Source: Arachnia propionica
Lineage (GTDB): Bacteria; Actinomycetota; Actinomycetes; Propionibacteriales; Propionibacteriaceae
DNA: 64,000 nt
NCBI RefSeq assembly: GCF_003859805.1
Contig: NZ_RQZG01000004.1
Coordinates: 1 to 64,000, forward strand
Direction: 5' to 3'
Shown here: one piece after another, positions 60,604 through 64,000 of the stretch
How the letters are laid out: every line of letters begins with the position of its first letter
Numbering within the stretch: position 1 is the stretch's first letter
Program-made: the position numbers and the translations under genes
Notes under the pieces: model-generated
Seen by the model: only the letters and a program-made list of their open reading frames with translations
Databases searched by the model: none
Told to the model about the DNA's origin: nothing

Positions 60604-61382
60604 CCGAGCACGACGACATCGAGATCGACCTGGGCGAGCTGCCCACCGAGGAGGCCGACGTCGAGATCGACCTCAGCCTGACCGACGACGACCAGCCGGT
60701 CGAGGAGATCGTCTCGCTCACCGATGAACCCGAGGAGCCGGAGACCTCCGACGAGGAGGAGGACGACGCCACCGCCCAGGCCATCGCCGCACTGCGGGAG
60801 GACCTGGAGAGCAAGTACGGTGAGTGGTACGTCATCCACACCTACTCCGGCATGGAGAACCGGGTCAAGCAGAACCTGGACTCCCGCGCCACCTCCCTCA
60901 ACATGGAGGACTACATCTTCGAGACGATCGTGCCCACCGAGGACGTCGTCGAGGTGCGCAACAACACCCGCAAGACCGTCACCCGCTGCGTGCTGCCCGG
61001 CTACGTCCTGGTGCGCATGGAACTGACGGACGACTCGTGGGCCACGGTGCGCCACACCCCGTCCGTGACCGGGTTCGTCGGCCACGGCCAGACCCCCGTC
61101 CCGCTCAACCTGGACGAGGTGGTCAGCATGCTGACTCCTTCCGTCGTCGCGAAGGTCGCCGCCGAGGCGGCCACCCCTGCGGCGAAAGCGAAGAAGAAGG
61201 TCGAGGTCGTCGACTTCGCCATCGGCGACTCCGTCCAGGTGATCGACGGGCCCTTCGCCGGGGTCCACGCGACGATCACCGAGATCAGCGCCAATCACCA
61301 GCGCCTGCGTGCCCTCGTCGAGATCATGGGGCGCGAGACCCCGCTCGACCTGGAGTTCAAGCAGGTCGAGAAGGTCGGTTAG
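60600..61382 (+). CDS. nusG: Transcription termination/antitermination factor NusG
   Basis: This 260-residue NusG has an acidic N-terminal extension of about 75 residues common in actinomycetes, then the NGN domain (WYVIHTYSGMENRVKQNL, about 79-96; VLPGYVLVRMEL) and a C-terminal KOW domain (FAIGDSVQVIDGPFAGVHATI, about 202-222). It binds RNA polymerase and links transcription with translation and Rho. The GTG overlaps the secE stop by four bases. Confidence 0.95.
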   Translation: MTEHDDIEIDLGELPTEEADVEIDLSLTDDDQPVEEIVSLTDEPEEPETSDEEEDDATAQAIAALREDLESKYGEWYVIHTYSGMENRVKQNLDSRATSLNMEDYIFETIVPTEDVVEVRNNTRKTVTRCVLPGYVLVRMELTDDSWATVRHTPSVTGFVGHGQTPVPLNLDEVVSMLTPSVVAKVAAEAATPAAKAKKKVEVVDFAIGDSVQVIDGPFAGVHATITEISANHQRLRALVEIMGRETPLDLEFKQVEKVG

Positions 61383-61402
61383 GAATACCGCCCCTGACCA
61401 CC

Positions 61403-61408
61403 TAGAAT
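61403..61408 (+). promoter_or_regulatory. Candidate -10 (TAGAAT) for rplK-rplA
   Basis: TAGAAT lies 21 bases after the nusG stop and 73 bases before rplK; the -35 is poor. Confidence 0.3.
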
Positions 61409-61481
61409 TGCGCGTTGCGCCGTCGCTCCGGGGCCTCCCGGGGCCGCGGCCACGTCTGAACCAACATCAGAAGGACCCGAA

Positions 61482-61910
61482 ATGCCTCCCAAGAAGAAGG
61501 TCGCAGCCCTCGTCAAGATTGCTCTGCAGGCGGGCGCTGCCACTCCCGCGCCGCCGGTCGGTACCGCCCTCGGTCCGCACGGTGTCAACATGATGGAGTT
61601 CGTCAAGGCGTACAACGCCGCGACGGAGTCGCAGCGCGGCAACATCATCCCCGTCGAGATCACGATCTACGAGGACCGCACGTTCTCCTTCGTGACCAAG
61701 ACCCCGCCGGCCGCGGAGCTCATCAAGAAGGCCGCAGGGCTCAGCAAGGGTTCCGAGAACCCGCTGAAGAACAAGGTCGGCAAGCTCACCAAGGACCAGG
61801 TTCGCGAGATCGCCGCCACCAAGCTGCCGGATCTCAACGCCAACGACATCGAGGCGGCCGCCAAGATCGTCGAGGGCACCGCACGTTCCATGGGCGTCAC
61901 CGTCGAGTGA
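61482..61910 (+). CDS. rplK: Ribosomal protein L11
   Basis: This 142-residue L11 has the Pro-rich N-terminal switch region ([20 protein letters not shown], about 12-31) and the C-terminal rRNA-binding domain ([19 protein letters not shown], about 100-118). It forms the stalk base and the thiostrepton site and is needed for the stringent response. AGAAGGACC precedes the ATG. It is followed by rplA after 85 bases. Confidence 0.96.
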   Translation: MPPKKKVAALVKIALQAGAATPAPPVGTALGPHGVNMMEFVKAYNAATESQRGNIIPVEITIYEDRTFSFVTKTPPAAELIKKAAGLSKGSENPLKNKVGKLTKDQVREIAATKLPDLNANDIEAAAKIVEGTARSMGVTVE

Positions 61911-61995
61911 CGCTCCCCCCTGGTAGGGAGACTCCCCGCACCAGAACTGGTGGATCAGCCTGCGAGGCTGACTGATAGATCATGAGGAACCAGAG

Positions 61996-62700
61996 ATGAA
62001 GTACAGCAAGGCATACAGGGCCGCCGCCGAGAAGCGCGACGGCGCCCAGCTCCACACGCCCGAGGAGGCGCTGAAGCTGGTCAAGGACATGGCCTCGGCC
62101 AAGTTCGACGAGACGGTCGAGGTGGCGGTTCGCCTCGGCGTCGACCCCCGCAAGGCGGACCAGATGGTCCGCGGTACGGTCAACCTTCCGCACGGCACAG
62201 GCAAGACGGCTCGGGTCCTCGTCTTCGCCTCCGGCGAGAAGGCCGAGGCCGCCCGCGAGGCCGGGGCCGACGAGGTGGGCGTGGACGAGCTGGTCGAGAA
62301 GGTCGCCGGTGGCTACCTGGACTTCGACGCCGTCGTCGCCACCCCCGACATGATGGGCAAGGTGGGCAGGCTCGGCCGGGTGCTCGGCCCCCGTGGTCTG
62401 ATGCCGAACCCGAAGACCGGCACCGTCACCATGGACGTCGCGAAGGCCGTCTCCGACATCAAGGGCGGCAAGATCGAGTTCCGGGTGGACCGTCACGCCA
62501 ACCTCCAGTTCATCATCGGCAAGGCGTCGTTCACCGCGCAGCAGCTCATCGAGAACTACTACGCGGTGCTGGAGGAGATCCTGCGACTGAAGCCCGCGTC
62601 GTCGAAGGGCCGCTACATCAAGAAGGTGGCCGCCTCCGCCACGATGTCGCCGAGCGTCATCATCGACGGCAGCATCACCAAGCCGGCTGACAACGCCTGA
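61996..62700 (+). CDS. rplA: Ribosomal protein L1
   Basis: This 234-residue L1 ([41 protein letters not shown] near 57-77; [16 protein letters not shown] near 130-145) binds the 23S rRNA L1 stalk and often its own leader to repress translation. A GGAACCAGAG precedes the ATG. rplJ and rplL do not follow; an unrelated permease does, after a terminator. Confidence 0.96.
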   Translation: MKYSKAYRAAAEKRDGAQLHTPEEALKLVKDMASAKFDETVEVAVRLGVDPRKADQMVRGTVNLPHGTGKTARVLVFASGEKAEAAREAGADEVGVDELVEKVAGGYLDFDAVVATPDMMGKVGRLGRVLGPRGLMPNPKTGTVTMDVAKAVSDIKGGKIEFRVDRHANLQFIIGKASFTAQQLIENYYAVLEEILRLKPASSKGRYIKKVAASATMSPSVIIDGSITKPADNA

Positions 62701-62713
62701 GGCACGACGTCCA

Positions 62714-62745
62714 CGACGGGGCAGGTCCTGTGACCTGCCCCGTCG
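62714..62745 (+). terminator. Terminator after rplA
   Basis: CGACGGGGCAGGTC pairs perfectly with GACCTGCCCCGTCG across CTGT, 13 bases after the stop. Confidence 0.8.
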
Positions 62746-62847
62746 TCGTGTCCTGACGGCGGCTCGCTCAACCGGGTCGACGGTTCGTTCCCGCTGTCGG
62801 TGGGGTGCAGTAGCATGTCGTGCGCACATCCACCGTTGGGAGTAGTC

Positions 62848-64000
62848 ATGTCATCGCAGAGTGGCACCCAGGCCGGCGCCATCGAACTCACCGGTATCGA
62901 GGTGGTCGGTGAGGCCGAACGCACCGCCAGACCACGGCAGCTGTTCCTGCCCTGGTTCGCCTCCAACATCTCGGTGTTCGGGATGAGCTACGGGGCGTGG
63001 GTGCTGGGTTTCGGGATCTCGTTCTGGCAGGCCACCCTCGTCGTGCTGATCGGCGTGGTCCTGTCGTTCGCGATCTGTGGGGTCATCGCCCTGGGTGGCA
63101 AGCGCGGCTCGGTGCCGACGATGGTGATGTCCCGCGCCGCGTTCGGCGTCCAGGGAGCCAAGGCCCCCGGGATCATCTCCTGGCTCACCTCCATCGGCTG
63201 GGAGACGATCCTGGCGATCACCGCGGTGCTGGCCACCGCCACCGTCTTCGAGCGGCTCGGCTGGGTGGGGGAGAACAAGGTCCTGCTCAACGTCATCGCC
63301 GCCGGCGTCGTCGCGGCCCTCATCGTGCTGGGTGCGATGGCCGGGTACCACATCATCATGCGGATGCAGTCGGTGCTGACCTGGATCACCGGCATCACCA
63401 CCATCATCTACGTCCTGCTGGTGGTGCCCCACATCAGGTGGGACGCCATCATGGCGATCCCTGCCGGACCTCCCGCAGCGATGATCGGTGCCATGACCAT
63501 GGTGATGACCGGCATGGGCCTCGGCTGGGTCAACATCGCGGCTGACTGGGCGCGCTACCAGTCCCGGGAGGCCAAGGGTGCGGCCATCGTCGGCTGGAAC
63601 ACCTTCGGCGGGTCGCTGGGACCGGTGGTGCTCATCACCTTCGGGCTCATGCTGGCCGGGTCGTCAGCCGAGATCTCGGAGGGGATCAGCAATGACCCGG
63701 TCGGGGCACTGGCCCAGGTGCTGCCCACCTGGTTCCTCATCCCGTTCCTGCTGACCGCGATCCTGTCGCTGCTGTCCGGGGCCATCAACGGCATCTACTC
63801 CTCGGGGCTGACCCTGCTGACCCTGGGGATCACCATCCCCCGCCACCGGGCCTCCCTCATCGACGGTCTGATCCTCAGCGCCGGCACCGTCTACGTGGTG
63901 TTCTTCGCCGAGAACTTCATCGGGCCCTTCCAGTCCTTCCTCATCACGCTGGGAGTACCGCTGGCCGCCTGGGCGGGGATCATGATGGCCGACATCGCAC
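62848..64000 (+). CDS. NCS1-family cytosine/nucleobase permease (partial, continues past window)
   Basis: The frame is open from the ATG at 62848 to the right edge, 384 residues. It matches NCS1 permeases (CodB-like): WFASNISVFGMSYGAWVLG (about 34-52), a GKRGSVPTMVMSRAAFGVQG motif (about 84-103) and GMGLGWVNIAADWARYQS (about 222-239), with ten membrane helices visible. Transport of a nucleobase such as cytosine, with Na+ or H+, is inferred from the family. TTGGGAG precedes the ATG by 6-7 bases. The C-terminus lies outside. Confidence 0.88.
   Translation, partial: MSSQSGTQAGAIELTGIEVVGEAERTARPRQLFLPWFASNISVFGMSYGAWVLGFGISFWQATLVVLIGVVLSFAICGVIALGGKRGSVPTMVMSRAAFGVQGAKAPGIISWLTSIGWETILAITAVLATATVFERLGWVGENKVLLNVIAAGVVAALIVLGAMAGYHIIMRMQSVLTWITGITTIIYVLLVVPHIRWDAIMAIPAGPPAAMIGAMTMVMTGMGLGWVNIAADWARYQSREAKGAAIVGWNTFGGSLGPVVLITFGLMLAGSSAEISEGISNDPVGALAQVLPTWFLIPFLLTAILSLLSGAINGIYSSGLTLLTLGITIPRHRASLIDGLILSAGTVYVVFFAENFIGPFQSFLITLGVPLAAWAGIMMADIA

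Overview
The window is high-GC DNA with dense, frequently overlapping genes. Gene content points to an actinomycete of the Propionibacteriaceae type. The main signs are a mycobacterium-style zinc-independent ribosomal protein cluster, a polyprenol-phosphomannose mannosyltransferase, HadA/HadB-MurB-tRNA-Trp-SecE-NusG-L11-L1 gene order, a KorA/KorB 2-oxoacid:ferredoxin oxidoreductase and many apparent leaderless starts. This placement rests on gene content and protein reading; no database search was possible. No gene-free stretch exceeds about 230 bases.

Layout. 1-11.8 kb: a type VII secretion-like locus, with a large partial secreted substrate at the left edge, an FHA/FtsK-type EssC/EccC ATPase, a substrate-binding-protein-like lipoprotein, a long secreted coiled-coil protein, a divergent Ser/Thr kinase and a WXG100 protein. 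11.9-14.0 kb: a zinc-starvation cluster of a CobW-like protein, L31B, L28, L33 and S14, all without zinc ribbons, around a Zur-like operator. 14.2-15.7 kb: a surface adhesin gene broken by two frame changes. 15.7-16.5 kb: a ZIP-family metal transporter.

16.5-40.5 kb, on the minus strand, is the most striking part. Eight genes run from 40459 down to 16549, and every junction is an overlap or a 4-base gap. In order of transcription they are a DUF4132-like protein, four giant paralogues of 1204-1529 residues, a MoxR AAA+ ATPase, a DUF5682-vWA fusion and a SWIM zinc-finger protein. The ATPase, vWA, SWIM and DUF4132 set resembles the uncharacterised E. coli yehI/yehL/yehM/yehP/yehQ genes, here expanded with a tandem array of giants. 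I regard this as the best candidate for an undescribed system.

40.6-43.4 kb: two tandem paralogous membrane-anchored proteins. 43.4-49.1 kb: korA-korB facing a small module of NuoB-, NuoC- and ferredoxin-like proteins coupled to a mannosyltransferase. 49.1-54.2 kb: exonuclease III, a tetratricopeptide-type protein, a DUF808 membrane protein, a methyltransferase and a YcaQ-type winged-helix protein, followed by a modular palindrome made of 20-base units. 54.2-64 kb: YajQ, a membrane glycerophosphodiesterase, tRNA-Tyr, purine nucleoside phosphorylase, tRNA-Thr, tRNA-Met, zinc-type L33, HadA, HadB, MurB, tRNA-Trp, SecE, NusG, L11, L1 and a partial NCS1 permease.

Zinc is a recurring theme. The window carries the zinc-independent ribosomal protein set, one zinc-ribbon counterpart (L33 at 57850) and a ZIP transporter. 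Many starts have a TANNNT hexamer ending 6-8 bases before the ATG and no clear Shine-Dalgarno, which suggests leaderless transcripts.
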